Source: Paenibacillus sp. HW567 (GTDB lineage: Bacteria; Bacillota; Bacilli; Paenibacillales; Paenibacillaceae). From it: a DNA stretch of 64,000 nucleotides. The position numbers and the translations under genes were made by a program. The stretch's first letter is position 1. Each line of letters starts with the position of its first letter. The stretch is taken from contig NZ_KB910518.1 in the NCBI RefSeq assembly GCF_000374185.1, forward strand, positions 2,551,687 to 2,615,686. Reading direction: 5' to 3'. Below are positions 53,022 through 61,059 of this stretch, piece by piece. Under the pieces are notes generated by a model. It was not told the origin of the DNA and made no database searches. It was given only the letters and a program-made list of their open reading frames with translations.

Positions 53022-53792
53022 TTAGTTTAGTACTTTGTTCTCTCCGAACCACTTCTTGGAAATTTCGGCAGCCTTTCCGTCACTGCTCAGTTCGTCCAGA
53101 GCCTTCTGCAGCTCAGTCAGCAGCGCTTCATTGCCCTTCTTAATCCCGATGCCGTATTGCTCAGGTGCAAGCGATTCATTCAGCAGCTTGTAAGTACCCG
53201 GTTCCTTGGACATGTAGTATTTAGCCACCACTTCGTCAATGACCACTCCATCCAGCCGTTTGGACTTCAGATCCGTCAGGGCAAGCACATTGTCCGGGAA
53301 TTCGGATACAGTGGCAATCTTTGCCTTGACCGGGCTGGAATTCAGGGCGTCGGCAGCCGATGAAAGACTTTGCAGTCCGACTTCTTTTCCCGCCAGATCA
53401 TCCAGCTTCGTTAGCGGCGAATCCGCCAGCACAACAACAACCTGGCTGTTCTCCAGATAAGGCTTGGTAAACAGCACCTTCTCCTTACGCTCGTCCGTAA
53501 TGGTGTATCCGTTCCAAATCATATCAATGCGTCCGCTGTTCAGCTCCGATTCCTTGGACGACCAGTCAATCGGCTGGAAGGTAACCTCCTTGCCCATTTT
53601 CTCAGCCGCTGCTTTTGCATAGTCTATATCAAAGCCGACAATTTCATTGTTGTCATCTCTGAAGCCCATCGGGGCAAACTTGTCATCTATACCAATTACC
53701 AGCTTGCCGTCCTTGCCGCTTGAACCGGAGCAGCCCGCTATTACTGCAATTGCCATAACTATTAATAATACCAATAACCCCTGTCGTTTCAT
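53022..53792 (-). CDS. Amino-acid ABC transporter substrate-binding lipoprotein
   Basis: A 256-residue lipoprotein (signal peptide LLVLLIVMAIAVIAGC, lipobox IAGC) with an SBP_bac_3 domain: LVIGIDDKFAPMGFRDDNNEIVGFDIDYAKAAA, ELNSGRIDMIWNGYTITDERKEKVLFTKPYLENSQVVVV, LDGVVIDEVVAKYY. The exact amino acid (cystine, glutamine or other) is not determined by the motifs. AGGGGG precedes the ATG. It is first in the operon. Three tandem octamers lie upstream at 53840-53863. Confidence 0.94.
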   Translation of the reverse strand: MKRQGLLVLLIVMAIAVIAGCSGSSGKDGKLVIGIDDKFAPMGFRDDNNEIVGFDIDYAKAAAEKMGKEVTFQPIDWSSKESELNSGRIDMIWNGYTITDERKEKVLFTKPYLENSQVVVVLADSPLTKLDDLAGKEVGLQSLSSAADALNSSPVKAKIATVSEFPDNVLALTDLKSKRLDGVVIDEVVAKYYMSKEPGTYKLLNESLAPEQYGIGIKKGNEALLTELQKALDELSSDGKAAEISKKWFGENKVLN

Positions 53793-53839
53793 CTCTCTAA
53801 TCCCCCTAGTAAGTACACACAGTATCGCGCGCTTTAGTT

Positions 53840-53863
53840 CGTTAACACGTTATCAGGTTATCA
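53840..53863. promoter_or_regulatory. Three tandem 8-base repeats upstream of the amino-acid ABC operon
   Basis: CGTTAACA, CGTTATCA and GGTTATCA follow each other without a gap, 48 bases before the binding-protein start. A head-to-tail array of this kind may be a regulator site; no regulator is known. Confidence 0.3.
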
Positions 53864-53916
53864 TAATAACATATCATGTGAGCTGCGTCGATAGCTGCAT
53901 AATGATAGAAATGCAA

Positions 53917-53947
53917 AAAGTGACTCTCTGCGGAAGAGAGCCACTTT
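53917..53947 (-). terminator. Terminator of the secreted protein gene
   Basis: Stem AAAGTG-CTCTCT/AGAGAG-ACTTT with a GCGGA loop; on the minus strand it is followed by T residues (A run 53915-53919). It lies about 27 bases past the stop of the secreted-protein gene. Confidence 0.7.
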
Positions 53948-53973
53948 GTTTACGCATATGTTCCTTTAAATTG

Positions 53974-55047
53974 CTACATCTTATAAATGTATTTGACCTT
54001 GTTATTGATGAAGTATAAGTACACGTTGCCGTAGACGAGATATCCCAAATCTTCATTAATGCTGTCAGGATCACCCCAGGCAAGGAAAACCTCCGCCGGG
54101 TTCATGCCGACGATGACCCGTTCTTCACGGATAGCCGCCCATGCTTTATCGCTGATGGTAGTGACGCTGCGCGGATTTTTAAAATAAAAAAGTTTGGTAA
54201 TGGATTCATACCGGTTACCGCCCGGCTCTATCTTCATATTGATATCCTGCCCATTTGCCCGGCGGATGATGATCTCCAGATTTCCATTATTAGGATTGGA
54301 ACGAAGGTCTTTGATCGAAGCCTTCTCCATGTTCTTAAAAGGGCTGTTGGCAATTTCCGAATTTATCACCCATACCGTCTGCCCGTTAAAGAAATTCCTC
54401 AGTGCTTGGAGCAGTTCTCCGGTGTACAGGGTATAGTTCTCATACGTGTCCAAATCCAGTGTCCAAATGGTTCCTGCTTCATTCTGCATGGTGAAGGTCA
54501 GGCTGACATTATCATACTGGACATCCGTCACCCAATGGCTTCCCGGGTGCCCGTACAAGTAGACCTTTTTGCCGACAGCAAGGCCCATGGTTCCGGGAAG
54601 CTTACTGATTGCGTACAGCATGCTATTGCTCTTTGTTTTGCCCTCCTCTGTGCTCCAGATAAACAAAGATGCCGCGCTGGAGGCGTATTTACCGTCAATG
54701 GCTCCCAGCTTAAGCAGCGTTTTGAAGGCGACATAATTGGAATTGTTGTACAGGACTGAATTGTCCTTGCTTAGCTTGGCGCTTCCTTTGCTGCCGCTAA
54801 TGGTTACAACAGAGCCGGCAGAGGCAACAGAAATATCCGGGATTTGATTCAAAAGCTTCACCGGCACATAAGAAGAACCGTTGACGAGCACTGACTTGGA
54901 CGCCGAGATGATGAGCTTGCCGTCTACAAACGTTGAGATTTCCTCATATGACGGTGCAGCGGCTGCGGAAGCCCGTCCGGTACCGGCAGGATAACCCAGA
55001 CCGATCAAGAGCAGCAGGGTGGTGAGCAGCATTACAATTTTTTTCAT
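53974..55047 (-). CDS. Secreted protein with copper amine oxidase N-terminal-type domain
   Basis: About 357 residues. A classical signal peptide (MKKIVMLLTTLLLLIGLGYPAGTGRASAAAA) ends near AxA. The following 100 residues match the stalk domain common in Paenibacillus (SKSVLVNGSSYVPVKLLNQIPDISVASAGSVVTISGSKGSAKL). A middle region and a C-terminal motif VIVGMNPAEVFLAWGDPDSIN follow; this motif is reminiscent of the SmpA/OmlA-like GMxxxEVxxxxGxP fold. The start is ATG 55047, after AAGGAA; the frame reaches 55110. It is likely an extracytoplasmic, cell-wall associated protein of unknown role. It is monocistronic. Confidence 0.8.
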   Translation of the reverse strand: MKKIVMLLTTLLLLIGLGYPAGTGRASAAAAPSYEEISTFVDGKLIISASKSVLVNGSSYVPVKLLNQIPDISVASAGSVVTISGSKGSAKLSKDNSVLYNNSNYVAFKTLLKLGAIDGKYASSAASLFIWSTEEGKTKSNSMLYAISKLPGTMGLAVGKKVYLYGHPGSHWVTDVQYDNVSLTFTMQNEAGTIWTLDLDTYENYTLYTGELLQALRNFFNGQTVWVINSEIANSPFKNMEKASIKDLRSNPNNGNLEIIIRRANGQDINMKIEPGGNRYESITKLFYFKNPRSVTTISDKAWAAIREERVIVGMNPAEVFLAWGDPDSINEDLGYLVYGNVYLYFINNKVKYIYKM

Positions 55048-55364
55048 AGATGTTCTAATTCCTTCCCCCAATGTATGTATGCTGTCCGGCTGAATGCCGG
55101 AACAGCTCAATATGATTTCGACGGGAGACCAATAATTTCCTTCAAAATAGTTGATTATTCCCTATAAGCTGACATTAATTTTAATGGAGTCCCAATCCAT
55201 TCTTAGCCTGTTGTTTCCCTGACTCAAGTATGCTGTCGCGCTGGAGGGTCTCAGTGCTTCACCTGAAGATTCTCCAGCCCCCACGGTTATTAAATATAAA
55301 GTTTATTGGGTATAAACTATAATATGCTATATTCACAGGTCCGGTTTTTCCTGCTAACATCAAT

Positions 55365-55378
55365 TGTAAGCGGTTAAA
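55365..55378. promoter_or_regulatory. Cre-like (CcpA) site before GH43
   Basis: TGTAAGCGGTTAAA matches the cre consensus TGWNANCGNTNWCA at all fixed positions except the penultimate base. It is downstream of a TATAAT box at 55318-55323, a position where CcpA would act as roadblock. The rest of the 390-base gap between 55048 and 55437 shows no gene. Confidence 0.5.
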
Positions 55379-55384
55379 TAAGCG

Positions 55385-55409
55385 AATGCTTCCGAAGTGG
55401 TGAAGCATT
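55385..55409 (+). promoter_or_regulatory. Leader hairpin before the GH43 ribosome site
   Basis: AATGCTTC pairs with GAAGCATT around a 9-base loop, ending 15 bases before the AGGAGG. It may stabilise the mRNA 5' end or affect translation. No riboswitch family is recognised. Confidence 0.4.
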
Positions 55410-55437
55410 GCTGACAAAAATATTAGGAGGAACTAAC

Positions 55438-56430
55438 GTGACCAAGCCCGTGCAGCAAAATGAGCCAATTGTAACACATATGTATTCCGCGGACCCTTCC
55501 GCACATGTATTTGAAGGCAAAATTTATATTTATCCCTCCCATGACCTCGATCAAGAGATGATCTCTAATGACAACGGCGATCAATACAATATGGAGGATT
55601 ATCATGTTCTGTCCCTGGAGGAAGAAGGCTCCGTTTGCGTAGATCACGGCGAAGCGCTTCATCTGAAGGATGTTCCATGGGCCAAGCAGCAAATGTGGGC
55701 TCCCGATGCCGCTTACAAGAATAATACCTACTATTTGTATTTTCCGGCGAGGGACCATGACGATATCTTCCGGATTGGCGTAGCGACAAGCGCCTCCCCT
55801 TCCGGGCCGTTTAAGCCCGAACCGGACTATATTCCCGGCAGCTTCAGCATTGATCCCGCCGTACTCGTCGATGACGATGGCAAAGCTTATATTTACTTTG
55901 GCGGTCTGTGGGGAGGTCAGCTTGAAAAATGGCAGACCGGCACGTTTATCGGGGATGCCGAGGGGCCGGATGCAGCAGCACCTGCACTTGGGCCAATCGC
56001 AGCGGAATTGAGCGAGGACATGCTGAGCTTCAAGAGCGAACCCAAAGAATTATCCATTGTCGATGGGAACGGCGATCCGATCCTTGCCGGCGATGAAGAG
56101 CGAAGATATTTCGAAGGTCCATGGGTACATAAATATAATGGTTATTATTATCTTTCTTATTCCACTGGCACTACCCACACTATCGTCTATGCTATCAGCA
56201 AAAATCCGCTTGGACCTTATGTATATCAAGGCAAGATTCTCACACCGGTGGTAGGCTGGACAACGCACCATTCCATTGTTCAATTTAAGGAAAAATGGTA
56301 TCTGTTCTACCATGACAGCTCCTTATCCGGGGGGGCCGACAATAAGCGCTGCGTGAAATTTACGGAGCTGAAATATGGCGATGACGGCACCATTCAAACG
56401 ATCCATCCATACAAGGATGCCATAGTGTAG
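55438..56430 (+). CDS. Glycoside hydrolase family 43, single-domain
   Basis: About 330 residues, one five-bladed propeller: base Asp in MYSADPSAHVFEGKIYIYPSHD, tuning Asp in SIDPAVLVDDDGKAYIYFGG, general acid Glu in YFEGPWVHKYNGYYYLSYS. The PSHD variant after the first blade is typical of the xylan/arabinan-active short GH43 enzymes. No signal peptide. The start is GTG 55438 with AGGAGG seven bases upstream; the frame reaches 55408 but without a site. It has its own promoter region with a cre-like site and leader hairpin, and is convergent with the next GH43. Confidence 0.93.
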   Translation: MTKPVQQNEPIVTHMYSADPSAHVFEGKIYIYPSHDLDQEMISNDNGDQYNMEDYHVLSLEEEGSVCVDHGEALHLKDVPWAKQQMWAPDAAYKNNTYYLYFPARDHDDIFRIGVATSASPSGPFKPEPDYIPGSFSIDPAVLVDDDGKAYIYFGGLWGGQLEKWQTGTFIGDAEGPDAAAPALGPIAAELSEDMLSFKSEPKELSIVDGNGDPILAGDEERRYFEGPWVHKYNGYYYLSYSTGTTHTIVYAISKNPLGPYVYQGKILTPVVGWTTHHSIVQFKEKWYLFYHDSSLSGGADNKRCVKFTELKYGDDGTIQTIHPYKDAIV

Positions 56431-56442
56431 ATACAGAACAAG

Positions 56443-56478
56443 CGGCTGTGCCGCCTTTCGAGGCGGGCACAGCCGTTT
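56443..56478 (+). terminator. Terminator of the single-domain GH43 gene
   Basis: Fourteen-base arms (56443-56456 and 56461-56475) with a TTCG tetraloop, followed by TTTCT on the plus strand. It also faces the convergent GH43 gene and may serve both. Confidence 0.85.
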
Positions 56479-56483
56479 CTGTG

Positions 56484-58127
56484 TTAACTTTGAGGTATGC
56501 TGTCCACAACATATTCGAAAAAATCAAAATCGGCGTAGTGCCGGTGCTTCACACGGTCGGCACAGGTCAGGCCAACAAAGCTGCCTGTAAACTCGCCATA
56601 CCTGCTGTATTCATCAGAGAATTTAGTGGTATCGAAGTTATCTCCTATTCGTGCATACACTGTGCCGTCATAACTCCATTCGAACCAAAGCCTGCGGTCT
56701 CTGATATTCAGACGCAAATAAACCGGAACGTCATCTACGGGTACACGGGTGCTCAATAACTCGGCCTTCTCCCCATTCTCCAAATGAATAATGGACAAGG
56801 CGCTTTGTCCTAGCGTTTCGCTGTAGTATTTTCTCAAATTGATATAGTTCATGTTGTCATAATACAAAATCAGTCCGGCGCTATGCTGAGGCACTTCAGG
56901 CGTGAACTCCATTTGGGTTGTCACCATTGCATATACGGATGTCAGTTTGCGGGCCAATATGCTTACCTTATTAAGAGAAGTTCTTGATTCCTGACCGCGG
57001 ATTCTCACATAGCCTGGACGCGCCTGAACATCTGCGAAGCTGCCCGGCATGATTCTTGGCGCATAATATTGTATCCCCAATTCCTCTGAATCAAAATGAT
57101 CCAATGAAGGCAGCTCCTTCACCGGATATTCCGGCAACTGGCTCTCAGGCACGTATTCCTTGGCGAGATTAGTACCATCCTCCATCCTGAGCCACCCGTC
57201 AGCGGTCCATGCCATTTTCTGAATGGCTGTCTCGCGTCCCAGCGTACACCGAAGCTCCGGTACGAACGGCCGTGCACACAGGTGCACTAAATACACTTCA
57301 CCAAGCTGAGTTTCCACATAGCTCCCGTGACCTGCTTTTTGCAGCACAGCATCCGGGTTGAAATATTTAGGCTTTAGATGATCCGGGTCATGTCTTTCAT
57401 AGAAGTCGCCCGGTATGGAGGTCACGATTGGATTCATTGGATCTTTTAAGTAGGGCCCCCACACGTTTTCGGCTCTTCCCATAGTTACACTGTGACCATA
57501 CCCGGTACCGCCTTCAGCGCACATAAGATAGTAATACTCCCCGCGTTTTGTGAGATGCGGTGCTTCAATACAGCCTCTGTCGGTGCCGCCTGTCCATATT
57601 CTTGTTGGATAACCTACGATTTCTTTACGCTCCGGGGAATACTCTGCGAGACAGATCGCACCCGGCTTTTCGTAGCCCTCCCGGGTCTCCCATTCCAAGG
57701 ATACAATCCACTTCTTCCCATCCCCGTCATGCAGGATTGAGGCGTCAAACCCGGACGAATGCAGATATACCGGCTCACTCCACGGGCCTGTGATGTCTTT
57801 TGAAGTAATCAGAAAATTATCGACATCAAAGTATCTCGCATTCATGGAATTCTTGACACCGTATACAACGTAGAACAGCTCTTCCTTTTCACTGTAGGTC
57901 AGCGAAGGCGCCCAGATGCCTTTGGCGGAAGGCAGCTTCTTCAGATCCACGGCAGTATCATCTGTCAGCACATGTGTGTACAGCTCCCAATTCTTCAGAT
58001 CCTTGGAATGATAAACCGGAATCCCGGGGAACCACTCAAATGTAGATACCGCAAGGTAATAATCGTCGCCTTTTCGGCAAATGCAAGGATCGGGATTAAA
58101 TCCGGGAAGTATAGGGTTTCTGATCAT
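56484..58127 (-). CDS. Glycoside hydrolase family 43 (beta-xylosidase type, long form)
   Basis: A 547-residue enzyme: base Asp in GFNPDPCICRKGDDYYLAVSTF, FDASILHDGDGKKWIVSLEW, acid in GCIEAPHLTKRGEYYYLMCAEGG; C-terminal beta-sandwich (LTSVYAMVTTQMEFTPEVPQHSAGLILYYDNMNYINLR). The FEWFPGIPVYHSKDLKNW segment places it with XynB-like beta-xylosidases. AAGGAG overlaps the end of the GH5 gene 15 bases upstream, so it is cotranscribed with GH5. No signal peptide is present; it acts on imported oligosaccharides. Confidence 0.94.
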   Translation of the reverse strand: MIRNPILPGFNPDPCICRKGDDYYLAVSTFEWFPGIPVYHSKDLKNWELYTHVLTDDTAVDLKKLPSAKGIWAPSLTYSEKEELFYVVYGVKNSMNARYFDVDNFLITSKDITGPWSEPVYLHSSGFDASILHDGDGKKWIVSLEWETREGYEKPGAICLAEYSPERKEIVGYPTRIWTGGTDRGCIEAPHLTKRGEYYYLMCAEGGTGYGHSVTMGRAENVWGPYLKDPMNPIVTSIPGDFYERHDPDHLKPKYFNPDAVLQKAGHGSYVETQLGEVYLVHLCARPFVPELRCTLGRETAIQKMAWTADGWLRMEDGTNLAKEYVPESQLPEYPVKELPSLDHFDSEELGIQYYAPRIMPGSFADVQARPGYVRIRGQESRTSLNKVSILARKLTSVYAMVTTQMEFTPEVPQHSAGLILYYDNMNYINLRKYYSETLGQSALSIIHLENGEKAELLSTRVPVDDVPVYLRLNIRDRRLWFEWSYDGTVYARIGDNFDTTKFSDEYSRYGEFTGSFVGLTCADRVKHRHYADFDFFEYVVDSIPQS

Positions 58128-58142
58128 TTATTGGACTCCTTC

Positions 58143-59309
58143 CTAACGCTCTACGGGATACCAGCCAAGGCTTACAGATTTACCTAAATCCCAGCTATCC
58201 CATCCGATCCAGCCTGGCTCATTAACCGTGTCCAACAACAATTTATAGTTCCAATAAAAATGGCCGCTGATTTTCTTCCACGCTTCCAGTTGTACTGTCG
58301 CAACCTGGCTGTACAGCTCTCTTCGGCTGTCGGCATTCAATTTGTCTTCACTGGCTCCAACGCCGTTAACCGGTGACAATCCCCCTGCGGTGTCGATCCC
58401 GCAGCCATAGGAATTGAACAGGCTCCACTCCCCGCAGATGATTGGGAAATACTCCTGCATTTCCTCAATATCCTTGCTGAAATACTCTTCGACAAATTTT
58501 GTATACCCTTCGGGAGATTGCTCGCAGCCGTACACTTCAGCCATCATCAAATATTGATGCGTGTCCAGCACGACATTTATAAATTCTGCTTCTCTCATGA
58601 AGTCCTTCCATGCCTTCAGCTCGAAACCATCATGAATGACAATCACCTTGTCCTCGGGAAGATAACGGCGCATTCTGCGGTAAGCGTCTACATAGAATGA
58701 GCGCAGAAATTCCAAGGTAATCGGCGCACTGCCTGCCGCCAGCTCCGGATCTACCGGTGTATACCGGCCCTGAATATCCATTGCATTCCAGGTACGCTCG
58801 GTAATCGGCTCATTCAGAACCCCTATGCCCCAGAGACTGGAGTGTGTGCCGTATCGCGCGGACAGCTTTTCAAGCAGGTTCAGCGCAAATTCTACACTCT
58901 CAGGCTGCTGTGCCCATCTGCATACCCCGGAAATGCCTCCATTATCGAACCCATTCTGGCTTCCCGGCACAGTGTGAAGATCAATCAGTATTTTTATATT
59001 GTATTTCTCTGCCCATGAGAAGGCTTTATCCAGCTCTTCTACACAACCGATGAATGGCGGACAATCTCCCATAATAAAGTACGGAACAGGGATGCGCACC
59101 GCGTTCATTCCAAAAGAACGAATCGTTGCAAAATCCCGCTCTGTGATATATTCGCGGCGGTGCAATTGAATACGCGCCTCATAGACCTCGCGGGAAAGCT
59201 GGGTTGGCAGATAGTACTCATCCTCAGCCGTAGTCCCTTCGAAAAGCCCCGGACTCATCCACTTCTCTAGCACCAGCCAATTTCCAAGATTTACACCATT
59301 AATATACAT
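58143..59309 (-). CDS. Glycoside hydrolase family 5 (exo-beta-1,3-glucanase-like)
   Basis: A 388-residue TIM-barrel enzyme with GVNLGNWLVLEKWMSPGLF at its start, ITERDFATIRSFGMNAVRIPVPY, DLHTVPGSQNGFDNGGISG, acid/base Glu167 in GVLNEP and nucleophile Glu294 in CGEWS. The NLGNWLV and GSQNGFDNGG features are those of GH5_9-type glucan 1,3-beta-glucosidases, though bacterial members differ in specificity. No signal peptide. It is first in the GH5-GH43 operon and diverges from an AraC gene, forming a third glycosidase locus. Confidence 0.9.
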   Translation of the reverse strand: MYINGVNLGNWLVLEKWMSPGLFEGTTAEDEYYLPTQLSREVYEARIQLHRREYITERDFATIRSFGMNAVRIPVPYFIMGDCPPFIGCVEELDKAFSWAEKYNIKILIDLHTVPGSQNGFDNGGISGVCRWAQQPESVEFALNLLEKLSARYGTHSSLWGIGVLNEPITERTWNAMDIQGRYTPVDPELAAGSAPITLEFLRSFYVDAYRRMRRYLPEDKVIVIHDGFELKAWKDFMREAEFINVVLDTHQYLMMAEVYGCEQSPEGYTKFVEEYFSKDIEEMQEYFPIICGEWSLFNSYGCGIDTAGGLSPVNGVGASEDKLNADSRRELYSQVATVQLEAWKKISGHFYWNYKLLLDTVNEPGWIGWDSWDLGKSVSLGWYPVER

Positions 59310-59458
59310 ACAAGTGCCCCCTTCTGGACTGCAAATGGTAGGTTATAAATAAAGTGTAGTTGGCCGGCAGTCTATCATATATCACAAATTACATAAATAT
59401 ATCATGGAACTCAGTTTTTATTTTTGGTAGACTACTGTTGAGCGAAGGGGGAAGTTAT

Positions 59459-60277
59459 ATGAGTGCCTATCCTATGAGTGAGGACATATTGCCGGACAAC
59501 AAAATCGCTACCCAGGCAGAGCAAGCTGTGAATAAGCACTTTTCACATATATTGTTTCAAAATCAGGAAGTAGGAAAAATGCACAATCCATACGATCAGG
59601 AGGTCCGGGAAATCAGCAGTATTCGCAGCGGGGATGTTAAGCAGCTCGAAAAAAGCATAAGCGAGAATATCAGCGGTCATTATGGTGTGCTCGCCAAAGA
59701 CAATCTTCGATCCATAAAAAATATATGTATTGTGGTAATCACACTGGCAAGCCGTGCCGCTATTGAAGGCGGGGTTACTCCTGAGATCGCTTATTCACTT
59801 AGTGACAGCTATATCTACACAATTGAAGAGTTATCTGACCCGCAAACGATACAGCGGCTATGCCGCAGAGCAGAGTTCGAGTATACCCGGATGGTTCATC
59901 ACATCAAACAACAGCGATCCGGCAAACCCGCAATGAAGAGCAGCAATCCCCGGGTTAAGCAGTGTAAGGACTATATTTTCAAACATCTTCATGAGAAAAT
60001 CAGCATTAAAAATATTGCCGAAGAACTAAAGATGAATGCAAATTACTTGGCAGAGCTGTTCAGTCAAAGCGAGGGGATCACCATCAGGGATTTTATTATG
60101 CAGGAAAAAGTAAGCCTGGCTAAAAATCTGCTGATTTACTCAGAGTATTCATACAGTGAAATCGCAACCAGCCTGGGCTTCTGTTCCCAAAGCCACTTTG
60201 GACAAAATTTCAAAGAGGTAACTCGGCTCACACCGCGACAGTATCGTGAAGTATATGGTGTCAAGAGGTCTGTCTAG
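59459..60277 (+). CDS. AraC family regulator of the GH5-GH43 operon
   Basis: About 272 residues. The start is ATG 59459 preceded by GAAGGGGGAAG; the frame is open back to 59360 but lacks a site there. The N-terminal half is helical and not a cupin (VRSLKNICIVVITLASRAAIEGGVTPEIAYSLSDSYIYTIEELSDPQ-like region). The C-terminal double HTH is clear (ISIKNIAEELKMNANYLAELFSQSEGITIRDFI, YSEIATSLGFCSQSHFGQNFKEVTRLTPRQYREVYG). The helical sensor resembles that of some YesN-type AraC proteins. Its end overlaps the convergent GNAT gene by 17 bases. Confidence 0.9.
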   Translation: MSAYPMSEDILPDNKIATQAEQAVNKHFSHILFQNQEVGKMHNPYDQEVREISSIRSGDVKQLEKSISENISGHYGVLAKDNLRSIKNICIVVITLASRAAIEGGVTPEIAYSLSDSYIYTIEELSDPQTIQRLCRRAEFEYTRMVHHIKQQRSGKPAMKSSNPRVKQCKDYIFKHLHEKISIKNIAEELKMNANYLAELFSQSEGITIRDFIMQEKVSLAKNLLIYSEYSYSEIATSLGFCSQSHFGQNFKEVTRLTPRQYREVYGVKRSV

Positions 60278-60815
60278 GGTTTATAATTCCGTAATGAATA
60301 AGGTCCTCGAATTTATTTTCTTTAAAGACATGCTGCTGTAATAATACGCCTTCTTGCACCATGCCCGATTTCTGCATAACCCGTCCAGAGCCTGGATTTG
60401 AAGCGAAATATCTTGCATATACTTTGTGGTAGTGCTTTTCTGAAAAAGCAAACTGAGTGACCGCTTTTGTTGCTTCAGTTGCATATCCGTTACCCCAGTT
60501 CTCCTCCCCTATCCAATATCCAAGCTCGCCATTTCTGTGTGTTAGGTTATTGGTGAGTCCTATGGCTCCATAAAGCTCGTTAGTACTTTTGTCAGTAATG
60601 GCGAACTCATAGGACTTATTATTGTTGAAATGTTCTTCATGTGTCTGAATCCAGGATACTGCACAATCAATGGGGTATGGATAAGGCAGAGTCAATGTGC
60701 TTTTGTAAATATTGTAGTTATTGCAGAGCCCGGTGACACGTTGTGCATCGGACAATTCGAATGGTCTTAAAATCAATCTTTCGGTAGTAAGTGTTCGTTT
60801 CTCTTGATCGTACAT
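60261..60815 (-). CDS. GNAT N-acetyltransferase (RimJ/RimL type)
   Basis: A 184-residue GNAT of the RimL/YdaF group: TERLILRPFELSDAQRV at the start, WIGEENWGNGYATEATKAVTQFAF with the acetyl-CoA loop, HKVYARYFASNPGSGRVMQKSGMVQEG at the end. It acetylates N-termini or small molecules; the target is unknown. GGAGG precedes the ATG. It is a single gene convergent with the AraC gene, with which it overlaps by 17 bases. Confidence 0.92.
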   Translation of the reverse strand: MYDQEKRTLTTERLILRPFELSDAQRVTGLCNNYNIYKSTLTLPYPYPIDCAVSWIQTHEEHFNNNKSYEFAITDKSTNELYGAIGLTNNLTHRNGELGYWIGEENWGNGYATEATKAVTQFAFSEKHYHKVYARYFASNPGSGRVMQKSGMVQEGVLLQQHVFKENKFEDLIHYGIINPRQTS

Positions 60816-60883
60816 TGATTTACCTCCGCCTAAGAATATAAATTGAACTATAGATTATCATATCTTGGTCTGGTCGTAACTGC

Positions 60884-61004
60884 GGGGAATGTTTGGACTT
60901 CCGGCCGCTGTTGTCTGCAGATTTCTTGATTGTTACCGCTCTTCGCGGTTGAAATCCGCAGACAAAGGCGGACGCTATCGCTCCGTAAGTATCCAAACTT
61001 CCCC
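60884..61004. repeat. 120-base imperfect palindrome (REP/MITE-like element)
   Basis: Outer arms GGGGAATGTTTGGA (60884-60897) and TCCAAACTTCCCC (60992-61004) and inner arms TTGTCTGCAGATTTC (60911-60925) and GAAATCCGCAGACAA (60951-60965) pair around a small central CG-rich hairpin. It sits in a gene-free gap between GNAT and PHP genes, and no protein is encoded. It may be an intergenic repeat element of the genome; copy number is not visible in this window. Confidence 0.6.
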
Positions 61005-61059
61005 TCCGTCACTTCGGCCCTTTATATATTTTCTTTAGTTCAACTTACATATTTAGTCG

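Noticed and set aside
53793..53973. Possible riboswitch or T-box before the amino-acid ABC operon
   Set aside because: No T-box sequence, specifier stem or antiterminator, and no terminator hairpin between promoter and start.
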